Below, piece after piece: positions 18,508-26,142 of a stretch of 64,000 nt of DNA. The DNA is taken from the NCBI GenBank assembly GCA_026003015.1, contig BPGL01000001.1, positions 1,345,367-1,409,366 on the forward strand. The letters are read 5' to 3'. This DNA comes from Actinomycetota bacterium (lineage in GTDB: Bacteria; Actinomycetota; UBA4738; HRBIN12). The notes beneath the pieces are model-generated. The model did not search any database, was not told the origin of the DNA, and saw only the letters and a list, made by a program, of their open reading frames with translations. Position numbers and translations under genes: made by a program. Positions within the stretch are counted from its first letter, which is position 1, and each line of letters begins with the position of its first letter.

Positions 18508-19953
18508 ATGGGAACCGAGCTCTTGATCGTTGGAGGCGAGCGTGTCTCCTCGGCGTCGGGCGCAACGTTCCAGGTGATCGAGCCGGCGCTCGGGACCCCC
18601 ATGGCGGAGGTCGCGGAGGCCGACGGCGAGGACGCCCGGCGTGCGATCGAGATCGCGCACCGTGCGTTCGAGGAGGGCCCGTGGCCCCGCACCGCGGCGA
18701 CGCTTCGCGGGCGCGTGCTGCTCCGGGCCTCGACGATCGTGCGCGAGCGGCTCGAGGAGCTCGCCACGATCGAAGCCCGCAACGTCGGTAAGCCGATCCG
18801 CGATGCGCGCGACGAGATGGGGATCGTGGCCGACACCCTTGAGTACTGGGGCGGGGCGGCGAACAAGATCTTCGGTGAGACGGTCCCCGTGCAAGACCCG
18901 GGGCTCGACGTCACCCTCCGCGAGCCCGCCGGGGTGTGCGCGCTGATCACCCCGTGGAACTTCCCGCTCGCGATCGCCTCGTGGAAGATCGCTCCGGCCC
19001 TCGCGTGTGGGAACACGATCATCGTGAAGCCGGCGACCTACACGCCGCTCACGGTGCTCGCCCTCGCAGAGATCCTGATCGAGGCCGGCCTGCCCCCGGA
19101 GGCGATCTCCGTGCTCCCGGGCCCAGGGTCGACGGTCGGCAACGCGCTGGTCGACGACCCGCGCGTGGCGAAGATCTCCTTCACGGGCTCGACGGCGGTG
19201 GGCTCGGAGATCATGGCCCGAGCCGCACGCAACATCACCCGGGTCTCGCTCGAGCTCGGCGGCAAGTCGGCCAGCGTCGTGTTCGCCGACGCCGAGATGG
19301 ATACGGCGGTCGAGCGCTCCGTATGGGCCGTGTTCGGCAACTGCGGGCAGGACTGCTGCGCTCGGTCGCGGCTGTTCGTGGAGCGACCCGCCTACGAGGA
19401 GTTCGTCGAGCGCCTGGCCAAGCGCACGGCGGAGCTGCGGATCGGGCCCCCGCTCGACGAGCGGACGGAGATCGGACCGATGATCTCGCAGGACCAGCGG
19501 CGCACGACGCTCGACTACGTCGCGCTCGGGATCGACGAGGGCGCCCGGCTCGTGCGCGGCGGCAAGATCCCCGAGGTGCCCGGCGGCGAGGGCGGAGCCT
19601 ACGTCGAGCCGACCGTGCTCGCCGACGTCGACAACCGCTGGCGCGTGGCCCAGGAGGAGATCTTCGGCCCCGTCGTGTGCGTCATCCCCTTCGACACCGA
19701 GGAGGAGGCCATCCGCCTCGCGAACGACACGACCTACGGGCTCTCGGGCTCGGTGTGGACCCGTGACGTCGGCCGGGCGATCCGCGTGGCCAAGGGGATC
19801 CGCACCGGGGTGATCAGCGTGAACTCGAGCCACAGCGTGCACACCGAGGCGCCCTTCGGCGGGTTCAAGCGAAGCGGCGTCGGCCGCGAGATGGGGATGC
19901 ACGCGGTCAACCTCTACACCGAGGTCAAGAACGTCTTCTTCTCGCAGGCCTGA
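18508..19953 (+). CDS. NAD(P)+-dependent aldehyde dehydrogenase
   Basis: A 481-residue ALDH-superfamily enzyme with ITPWNFPL (cofactor cleft), [25 protein letters not shown] (general base E249), [11 protein letters not shown] (nucleophile C283) and [13 protein letters not shown] at 18508 follows AGGAGCGGACGGAGG; the longer open frame runs back into the ligase gene and is not used. Last gene of the transaminase-GATase-transaminase-ligase operon, where it should oxidise the aldehyde produced by transamination, as PuuC does for gamma-glutamyl-gamma-aminobutyraldehyde. Close relatives also act on betaine aldehyde or succinic semialdehyde. Confidence 0.92.
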   Translation: MGTELLIVGGERVSSASGATFQVIEPALGTPMAEVAEADGEDARRAIEIAHRAFEEGPWPRTAATLRGRVLLRASTIVRERLEELATIEARNVGKPIRDARDEMGIVADTLEYWGGAANKIFGETVPVQDPGLDVTLREPAGVCALITPWNFPLAIASWKIAPALACGNTIIVKPATYTPLTVLALAEILIEAGLPPEAISVLPGPGSTVGNALVDDPRVAKISFTGSTAVGSEIMARAARNITRVSLELGGKSASVVFADAEMDTAVERSVWAVFGNCGQDCCARSRLFVERPAYEEFVERLAKRTAELRIGPPLDERTEIGPMISQDQRRTTLDYVALGIDEGARLVRGGKIPEVPGGEGGAYVEPTVLADVDNRWRVAQEEIFGPVVCVIPFDTEEEAIRLANDTTYGLSGSVWTRDVGRAIRVAKGIRTGVISVNSSHSVHTEAPFGGFKRSGVGREMGMHAVNLYTEVKNVFFSQA

Positions 19954-19979
19954 GACGAGCTCCTCGGCCAGCGTGGGGC

Positions 19980-21500
19980 CTAGCTGGCGAAGACCGGTTT
20001 GAGCGCGTCGTAGACGGCGCGGTACCGCCGGTACGCCTCCTCGTAGGCGTCGCGGGCCTGGGGGTCGGGCTCGTGCTCGTCGGGCCGGTAGGCGACGAAG
20101 CTGGCGACCGCCTCGGCGACGCTCCCGTGCACCCCCGCGGCCACCGAGGCGAGCACGGCCGCTCCGGTCGCGGTCGTCTCGACGCTCACCGGCACCCGCA
20201 CCGGCAGCCCCGTGACGTCGGCCTTGATCTGACGCCACAGCGGCCCCTTCGCGCCCCCGCCGACGATCGTGAGCCGCCGGACCCCGAGCCCCGCCTCACG
20301 CATCGCGTCGAGGATGTCGCGCAGCGCGAACGCGCTGCCCTCCAGGATCGCGCGCGTCATGTGGTCGCGCGTGTGCGCCAGGGTGAGCCCGTAGAAGACC
20401 CCGCGCGCCGCGCCGTTCCACTCGGGCGCCATCGCGCCCTGCATGCACGGCAGGAAGACGAGCCCGTCGGCCCCAGGCGGAACGCGACCCGCCTCCTGGC
20501 CGAGGAAGTCGTAGGCGTCGCCCAACCCCACGGCCTCCGCGTCGCGCTCGACCGGCGCGAACTGGTCGCGCCACCACCGGAGGTTGCCGCCGGAGACGAA
20601 GCCCGGGTTCTCGAGCAGCCACGCGTCCGGGTCGGCGTGCGGGTGGCACTCGACGAGCATCGTCGGGTCCTCCCGGGGCTCGGCGCTGGCCGCGCACACC
20701 GGCTCGGCCGTCCCGACGACGTCGCAGACCTCCCCCGGCTCGTACACCCCGGCGCCGAGCGTGGCGGCCATCTCGTCCCCGCACCCGACGGCCACGATCG
20801 TGGCGGGGTCGAGACCCGAGACCTCGGCGAACGCCGTCGTCACGGTCCCGACCGCGCCCGTGCCCGGCCCGAGCTCGGGGAGCATCGCCGGGTCGATCCC
20901 GGTCGCCTCCAGGACCTCCTCGGACCAGGTGCGCGTCCTGGGGTCGAGCAGGGCCAACGACGACGCGTTCGAGTAGTCGACGGCGAGGACGCCGGCGACG
21001 TGCCGGAGGACGTAGGAGCCCGGAGGCATGATCGCCGTCGCCCGCTCCCAGACGCCCGGCTCCTCGTCACGGACCCAGAGCGCCTTGAAGACGGCGTGGG
21101 AGGAGTCGAGGTTCGCGCCCACCGCCCGGTAGAACGCTCGCGGGTCGATCCGCTCCGCGACCGCGGCCGCCTGCGCCTCGGCCCTGCGATCCATCCAGAT
21201 CATCGCGGGGCGCAGCGGTCGTCCGTCGCGGCCGCACACGACCATGCCGTCGAGCTGGGAGCCGAACGAGATCCCCCGGATGGCCCCCGCGCCGCCCGGA
21301 CACGCATCGACGAGTCGACGGCAGGCGCGCTCGACGGCCGCGTTCCATTCGTCGGGATCCTGCTCGGCCCACGTCGGGAAGGGGAACGACAGCGGGTAGG
21401 TCTCGTAGGCCGAGGCCACCAGGGTGCCGTCGGCGTCGTAGAGCGCAGCGTTCGTACCCTGGCTCCCGACGTCGCACCCGATCACGTAGGGGCCGGTCAT
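19980..21500 (-). CDS. FGGY-family carbohydrate kinase
   Basis: A 506-residue sugar/polyol kinase, closest in feel to xylulokinases. N-terminal ATP-phosphate motif IGCDVGSQGTNAALYD, substrate-site region SFGSQLDGMV, and C-terminal adenosine motif LTIVGGGAKGPLWRQIKAD are intact. ATG at 21500 overlaps the dehydrogenase stop (ATGA). It is the last gene of the gntR-aldolase-dehydrogenase-kinase operon: a polyol is oxidised to a ketose, phosphorylated here, then cleaved by the aldolase. The sugar is not identifiable from sequence. Confidence 0.88.
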   Translation of the reverse strand: MTGPYVIGCDVGSQGTNAALYDADGTLVASAYETYPLSFPFPTWAEQDPDEWNAAVERACRRLVDACPGGAGAIRGISFGSQLDGMVVCGRDGRPLRPAMIWMDRRAEAQAAAVAERIDPRAFYRAVGANLDSSHAVFKALWVRDEEPGVWERATAIMPPGSYVLRHVAGVLAVDYSNASSLALLDPRTRTWSEEVLEATGIDPAMLPELGPGTGAVGTVTTAFAEVSGLDPATIVAVGCGDEMAATLGAGVYEPGEVCDVVGTAEPVCAASAEPREDPTMLVECHPHADPDAWLLENPGFVSGGNLRWWRDQFAPVERDAEAVGLGDAYDFLGQEAGRVPPGADGLVFLPCMQGAMAPEWNGAARGVFYGLTLAHTRDHMTRAILEGSAFALRDILDAMREAGLGVRRLTIVGGGAKGPLWRQIKADVTGLPVRVPVSVETTATGAAVLASVAAGVHGSVAEAVASFVAYRPDEHEPDPQARDAYEEAYRRYRAVYDALKPVFAS

Positions 21501-22549
21501 GGCACGATCACCATCTTGAGACCGGCGCCGGTACGGATGGTCTCGAACGCGTCGGCGATCTTCTCGAGCGGCCACCGGTGCGTGACGACACGCGCGAGCA
21601 GCTCCTGTTTGCGATCGAGGTAGTCCATCGTGATCCGGTACTGCCGGTGCGTGGCGCCGTAGGCCCCCAAGACCTCGAGCTCCTTGTAGTGGAGCTGGTT
21701 CATGTCGAGCGCGCTCACCGGATCGTGCTTGGGCAGTCCGGCGAAGTACACGATCTTCGCCCGCTTGGCGGCCATCTCCAGCGCCGCCTGCTGGGCCGGC
21801 TTCGCCGGTGCCGCCACGCTCACGCGGTCCGCTCCCTGGGACGTGCGTCGGCGAACCTCCTCCACGCCGTTGTCCTCCCCGGCGACCCAGGCGTCGTCGA
21901 CCACCTCGCCGATCGCGTCGAGGGCGATCTTCAAGCGCTCGCCCGACACGTCGGACAGGTACACCTTCGACGCACCTCGGTCGCGCGCCATCACGGCCTG
22001 CCAGCAGCCGATCGGTCCGGTGCCGAGGATCACCACCACGTCACCGAGCCTGATGTCGAGCTGCTCGATCCCGTTCAGCGCGCAGGCGAAGGGATCGGCG
22101 ACCGTGGCCAGGTCCGACGGCAGCTCGGGCGGCAGCGGGATCAGGTTCTTCGTCGCGATCGGCGGCACCGCCGCGCGCTCCGCGTAGGCTCCCGGGAACG
22201 GGTCGTAGCCGTAAAGCAGGTGACCCTCGCACAGGTTCTGGAAGCCCTCCAGGCACCAACGGCACCGACCACAGGTGAGGATCGAGCCCAGGAACACCCG
22301 GTCGCCGCGCTCCACGCCCGGGGGCAGATCCGCCTCGGGCCCGACCTCCTCGAGCACCCCCACCGGCTCGTGGCCGAGCTGCCAGGGCAACGGGGCCTTC
22401 GGATCCCCGTTGAAGAAGGTCCGCGCGTCGGTCCCGCAGATCCCGCACGCCTCCACCCGCAGGATCGCGCCCGCCGGATCGAGGGTCGGCTCCGGCGCGT
22501 CCGACCGAACCTCGATCTGGTTGACCCCCGTCATGAACGCCGCGCGCAC
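21497..22549 (-). CDS. zinc-dependent alcohol (polyol) dehydrogenase
   Basis: A 350-residue medium-chain dehydrogenase. Catalytic zinc ligands lie in ACGICGTDA (C38) and LGHEPVG (H60, E61); four structural-zinc cysteines are in LTCGRCRWCLEGFQNLC; the NAD site is VVILGTGPIGC. GTG start at 22549 gives the usual family N-terminus (RAAFMTGVNQIEV); an internal ATG at 22534 would cut it off. Relatives oxidise sorbitol, threonine and other polyols. Third gene of the operon, upstream of the kinase. Confidence 0.88.
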   Translation of the reverse strand: MRAAFMTGVNQIEVRSDAPEPTLDPAGAILRVEACGICGTDARTFFNGDPKAPLPWQLGHEPVGVLEEVGPEADLPPGVERGDRVFLGSILTCGRCRWCLEGFQNLCEGHLLYGYDPFPGAYAERAAVPPIATKNLIPLPPELPSDLATVADPFACALNGIEQLDIRLGDVVVILGTGPIGCWQAVMARDRGASKVYLSDVSGERLKIALDAIGEVVDDAWVAGEDNGVEEVRRRTSQGADRVSVAAPAKPAQQAALEMAAKRAKIVYFAGLPKHDPVSALDMNQLHYKELEVLGAYGATHRQYRITMDYLDRKQELLARVVTHRWPLEKIADAFETIRTGAGLKMVIVP

Positions 22550-22552
22550 GTC

Positions 22553-23395
22553 TCAGCCCTCGCTGACCGCCGAGGCGAGCTCCTCGCGCAGGGCGGCGAG
22601 CGCCTTCTCGGCGCTCCATCGTTCGCGGATCACGCGCGCCAGGGCCCGGGTGATCGCCTCGGGTCGCTCGTGCATGAAGATGTTCCGACCGACCGAACAC
22701 CCGATCGCGCCGGCCTGGATCGCCTGTTCCATCCGCGAAAGCAGCTCGTGATCCTCGAGGCGGGAACCGCCGGCGAGCACGACGGGGACGCCGGCGGCGG
22801 CCTCGACGCAGCGGGCGAAGCGCTCACCGTCGCCGGGCCAGTTCGTCTTGACGATGTCGGCGCCCAGCTCGACGCACAGTCGGACGTTGCGGCGCAGGTA
22901 CTCGAACCCGTATCGCTCGGACAGCTCCTCGACGCTCGCGTAGGTGGTTGGGAACTCCGCTTCGGCGATGAACGGCATCCCCAAGCGAGCGCACTCACGA
23001 CCGACCTCCGCGAGGGTGCGGATCATCCCCGGCTCGGTCTCCCCACCGAGGGCGGTGAAAAGCACGACGGCGTCGGCGCCCAACCTGAGCGCCTCTTCCA
23101 CCTCGGCGATCCGCACGACCTCCGGCCGATCCTCCCCGGGGTTCGCGCTCGCCGACAGCAGCAGGGCGAGCGACGTCGTCGGGGAGAACGCCTCGTGGGC
23201 GATCCGGATCGCCCCCTTGCTCATCATGATCACGTTGGCGCCGCCCGCAACGGCCTCGCGCGTCCGGGCCGAGATGTCGGCGAGGGGCTCGAGGAAGGTC
23301 GGCGAGGTCATCCCGTGGTCCAGCGCGCAGATCACCGAGACGCCCTCGGGGTCGATCACCCGCTTCAGTCGCATCGCCTTGCCTACGTCGGTCAC
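22553..23395 (-). CDS. class I (DhnA/LsrF-type) aldolase
   Basis: A 280-residue TIM-barrel protein of the FbaB/LsrF/DhnA group. ICALDHGMTSP has the conserved Asp (D26); DIVKTNWPGD carries the Schiff-base lysine (K183); VVLAGGS and GCSVGRNIF form the phosphate-binding end of the barrel. GTG at 23395 overlaps the gntR stop (GTGA) and follows GGAAGGAGG. In operon context it should cleave a phosphorylated ketose made by the FGGY kinase. Thiolase-like LsrF chemistry or an amino-shikimate role is possible but does not fit the neighbours as well. Confidence 0.82.
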   Translation of the reverse strand: MTDVGKAMRLKRVIDPEGVSVICALDHGMTSPTFLEPLADISARTREAVAGGANVIMMSKGAIRIAHEAFSPTTSLALLLSASANPGEDRPEVVRIAEVEEALRLGADAVVLFTALGGETEPGMIRTLAEVGRECARLGMPFIAEAEFPTTYASVEELSERYGFEYLRRNVRLCVELGADIVKTNWPGDGERFARCVEAAAGVPVVLAGGSRLEDHELLSRMEQAIQAGAIGCSVGRNIFMHERPEAITRALARVIRERWSAEKALAALREELASAVSEG

Positions 23396-24123
23396 GTCAG
23401 CCTCCTTCCCGGACCTCGCCGGACCACGCTGAACTCGAAGCCCTCGGCGAGGTGGTATTCGTCCGCGAGCAGGACCGGGAGTCCCGACTCGTCGTAGTCG
23501 ACCTGTCGCAGGTACAGTAGGAGCGAGCCGGGCCTGACCCGGAGGCGCTTCGCGATCGCCCGGTCCGCGGCGACGGGCTCGAGGGTCACGACGCCGTGAT
23601 GCACCGGGTGACCGAGACGCTCGAGCAGGTCGTAGAGGGAGCCGTCGCCGAGCTCCTCGACCGCCCGGGCCGCAACGACGGCGGCCGGAGCCACGTCCCG
23701 CGAGGCGACCACCCGGCGACCGTCGGCGGTGCGGACGCGTTCGAGGACCACGACCGGGTCGCCCTCCTGCAGGTCGAGCGCCGCCGCCTCCGCGGCCCCG
23801 GCGGGCTCGGTCCGCACCGTCGCCTCGGCCGTGCCTGGCCGGTAGCCCGCGGCTCGGATCGACTCGGTCACGCCGAAGTTCACGTCGAGGTTCGTGCGCA
23901 GGCGCGGCCTGGAGGTCGCGTAGGTCCCCGCCCCCCGCGTGCGCGTCACGAGCCCGTCCTCCTCCAGGGAGCGCAGGGCCTCGCGCAGCGTGGCACGCGA
24001 CACGCCGAGCTCCGCCGCGAGCTCGGGCTCGGGGGGTAGGCGCCGGCCGGGGCCGATCCGCCCGGAGGCGATCCGGGCCGCGATCTCGTCGCGCACCCGA
24101 AACGACAGCCGCTTCCGCTCCAT
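23392..24123 (-). CDS. GntR-family regulator with UTRA-type effector domain
   Basis: A 243-residue repressor. N-terminal winged helix (residues about 5-70) with RLPPEPELAAELGVSRATLREALRSLEEDGLVTRTRGAGTY-type spacing, of which the recognition part is GVSRATLREALRSLEEDG. The C-terminal domain (about 90-235, VVVLERVRTADGRRV, YDLLERLGHPV, LLLYLRQVDYDESGLPV) is UTRA/HutC-like and binds a small metabolite, often a sugar phosphate. First gene of the polyol operon; a palindromic operator lies 43 bases upstream and overlaps its likely promoter, so autoregulation is expected. Confidence 0.9.
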   Translation of the reverse strand: MERKRLSFRVRDEIAARIASGRIGPGRRLPPEPELAAELGVSRATLREALRSLEEDGLVTRTRGAGTYATSRPRLRTNLDVNFGVTESIRAAGYRPGTAEATVRTEPAGAAEAAALDLQEGDPVVVLERVRTADGRRVVASRDVAPAAVVAARAVEELGDGSLYDLLERLGHPVHHGVVTLEPVAADRAIAKRLRVRPGSLLLYLRQVDYDESGLPVLLADEYHLAEGFEFSVVRRGPGRRLT

Positions 24124-24159
24124 CGGCCCTGACCTCGCCCCTCCCGCTCGCTCGCCCCC

Positions 24160-24206
24160 ACCCTAGTTTGTCTGACAAAGCCCGTCAACCCGCAGCCCCG
24201 TACACT
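24160..24206. promoter_or_regulatory. GntR operator TTTGTCTGACAAA with flanking divergent -10 boxes
   Basis: Perfect odd palindrome TTTGTC-T-GACAAA at 24167-24179, matching the usual GntR-family pattern TTGTCNGACAA. Leftward TAGGGT (24160-24165) can serve gntR. Rightward TACACT (24201-24206) stands eight bases before the ATG at 24215 of the C26 hydrolase, which then would be leaderless. One operator could thus control both directions. Confidence 0.75.
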
Positions 24207-24214
24207 CCACCTCG

Positions 24215-25012
24215 ATGCGCGGGACGACGGAGGCGACCGACACGGGTGCGCGGGCGCGCGGACGAGGCGGTACCGGTCGCGACCGCCCCCTCGTGGGCGT
24301 CGTCGGCTACGACCTCCCCCCAGGACGGGTCGCCCGGTGGCCGGAGGGCGGCTACGGCGTGCCTCGGCCCTACGTCGAGCGCCTTCGCGCCGCTGGCGCC
24401 CGGACCGCGATCGTGCCTCCGGGCGAGGCGGGCGCGCCCGAGGAGCTCCTCGCCCCCTTCGACGCCCTGCTCCTCGTGGGCGGGGGCGACGTCGAGCCGA
24501 CCCGCTACGGCGGTGACGCGCAGGAGCCGCACACCTACGGGGTCGAGCCGGAGCGCGACGCCCTCGAGATCCTGCTGGTCCGGACGGCCGAGGACCTTCG
24601 CCTTCCGATCCTGGCGATCTGCCGGGGGATGCAGGTCCTGAACGTGGCCTACGGCGGCACGCTCCTGCAGCACCTCCCCGCCGTCCCGGGGCTCGGGGCC
24701 CACGGGCTCCCGCTGGACGAAGGCGTCGCGATGCACGAGGTGCGCCTGGCTCCGGCGAGCCTCGCCCGCACGAGCCTCGGCGCCGAGACGGTGCGCTGTG
24801 CGTCGCACCACCACCAGGGGGTCGACCGCCTGGGCGAGGGCCTGGAGGCGAGCGGCTGGAGCGAGGACGGCCTCGTGGAGGCGATCGAGGCGGCCGACGG
24901 GGCCTGGATCCTCGGGGTCCAGTGGCACCCGGAGGAGACCGCCGCCGAGGACCCCGCCCAGCAGGCCCTCTTCGACGCCTTCGTCGAGCGGGCCCGCCGC
25001 AGGGGGGACTAG
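24215..25012 (+). CDS. gamma-glutamyl-gamma-aminobutyrate hydrolase-like (peptidase C26, PuuD-like)
   Basis: A 265-residue class I GATase-fold hydrolase. ILAICRGMQVLNVAYGGTL carries the nucleophile C136; VQWHPEET the His-Glu pair; LLLVGGGDVEPTRYG and CASHHHQGVDRLG are diagnostic of the C26 branch that contains PuuD. It should cleave gamma-glutamyl amides such as gamma-Glu-GABA to glutamate and the free amino acid. The first 25 residues are disordered and Arg/Gly-rich; the conserved part starts at RPLVGVVGYD, so translation might also begin later. Likely leaderless. It shares the operator with the gntR operon, tying the amine and polyol genes together. Confidence 0.87.
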   Translation: MRGTTEATDTGARARGRGGTGRDRPLVGVVGYDLPPGRVARWPEGGYGVPRPYVERLRAAGARTAIVPPGEAGAPEELLAPFDALLLVGGGDVEPTRYGGDAQEPHTYGVEPERDALEILLVRTAEDLRLPILAICRGMQVLNVAYGGTLLQHLPAVPGLGAHGLPLDEGVAMHEVRLAPASLARTSLGAETVRCASHHHQGVDRLGEGLEASGWSEDGLVEAIEAADGAWILGVQWHPEETAAEDPAQQALFDAFVERARRRGD

Positions 25013-25143
25013 ACGCCTCGGGCCATCGTCCGGATAATCGCCGGGTCACCGCCGCTGCGACCGAAGGCTGTCCGGTCGCCGGGCTGCGAGCAAGGAGCGT
25101 CGGGCGTGAACGGGCGAGCGCGACCGAAGAGGGGAGGGGAGCC

Positions 25144-26109
25144 GTGAGCCACGCCACCCGGTTCGGGCGGCCGCTGCCCGACGGCGGGTGCGTCGGGGTC
25201 GTGGCGACGTCCACAGCCTGGTACAACCGATCGGAGGTCCTTCGTGGCGTCGCCTGGTGGGAGGAGCGCGGGTACCGGGTCAAGCTCGGCGCGCACATCT
25301 GGGACCGCGACGACCACCACGCCGGCCATCCGAAGGATCGCGCCGCCGACCTGCTCGCGATGTTCGCCGACCCGGAGGTCGACGTCGTCCAGGCCTTCCA
25401 AGGCGGCTACACGGCGGCGCAGATGCTGCCCTACCTCGACTTCGACCTGATCGCGTCGAACCCCAAGCCGTTCGTGGGCTTCAGCGACGTCACCGCCCTG
25501 CACACGGCCCTGCTCGAGCGCAGCGGACTCGCGACGTTCTACGGCCCCGGGATGGCGGGGATGGGCGACCCCGAGCGCGGGGATTGGTCCAAGCAGCGGC
25601 TCCTGGAGGTGCTGCGCACCGGCGGGACGGGGCCGGTGCCCCCGAACCCGGACGACCCCTACGTCCGGGCGATCCGAGGCGGCCGGGTCACCGCGCCGCT
25701 CGTGGGTGGATGCCTGTGGCTCCTGCAGCACGCGATCGGCACGCCGTGGGCCCCGGATCTGGACGGCGCGATCTTCTTCTGGGAGGACGTGGACAGCCCC
25801 ACCACCCACCTGGAGGCCCACCTCGTGCACCTCCAGCAAGCGGGGCTGCTCGATCGGATCGCCGGCGTCGTCGTCGGGGAGCTCGAGCGGTGCGACTGGC
25901 GCGAGGACCGCCCCGAGTGGGCCCGGATCCCCTCCGTCGAGGACCTCCTCGAGCGGTACCTCGAGCCGCTGGGGGTGCCCGTCCTGTACCGCTTGCCGCT
26001 GGGGCACGGCAAGCACCTGGCCACGATCCCGCTCGGAGTGCGGGCGACGCTCGACGCCGACGCCGGAACCTTGGCGATCGACGAACCGGGGGTCCGGACG
26101 GATGCGTAA
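25144..26109 (+). CDS. S66-family LD-carboxypeptidase/MccF-like serine peptidase
   Basis: A 321-residue S66 hydrolase. GYTAAQMLPYLDF, VGFSDVTALHTAL (nucleophile Ser), PLVGGCLWLLQH, FWEDVDSPTTHLEAHL (Glu) and LPLGHGKHLATIPLG (His) make up the family's Ser-Glu-His arrangement. GTG at 25144 has GAGGGGAGGGGA just upstream. LdcA enzymes trim tetrapeptides of peptidoglycan; MccF-type relatives cleave peptide-nucleotide or acyl-amide bonds in the cytosol. No signal peptide. Its position immediately before a peptide ABC transporter suggests processing of an imported peptide-like compound. Confidence 0.88.
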   Translation: MSHATRFGRPLPDGGCVGVVATSTAWYNRSEVLRGVAWWEERGYRVKLGAHIWDRDDHHAGHPKDRAADLLAMFADPEVDVVQAFQGGYTAAQMLPYLDFDLIASNPKPFVGFSDVTALHTALLERSGLATFYGPGMAGMGDPERGDWSKQRLLEVLRTGGTGPVPPNPDDPYVRAIRGGRVTAPLVGGCLWLLQHAIGTPWAPDLDGAIFFWEDVDSPTTHLEAHLVHLQQAGLLDRIAGVVVGELERCDWREDRPEWARIPSVEDLLERYLEPLGVPVLYRLPLGHGKHLATIPLGVRATLDADAGTLAIDEPGVRTDA

Positions 26110-26142
26110 CGCTCAAGGGGGGACGATGGAAGGAGGGGCACG

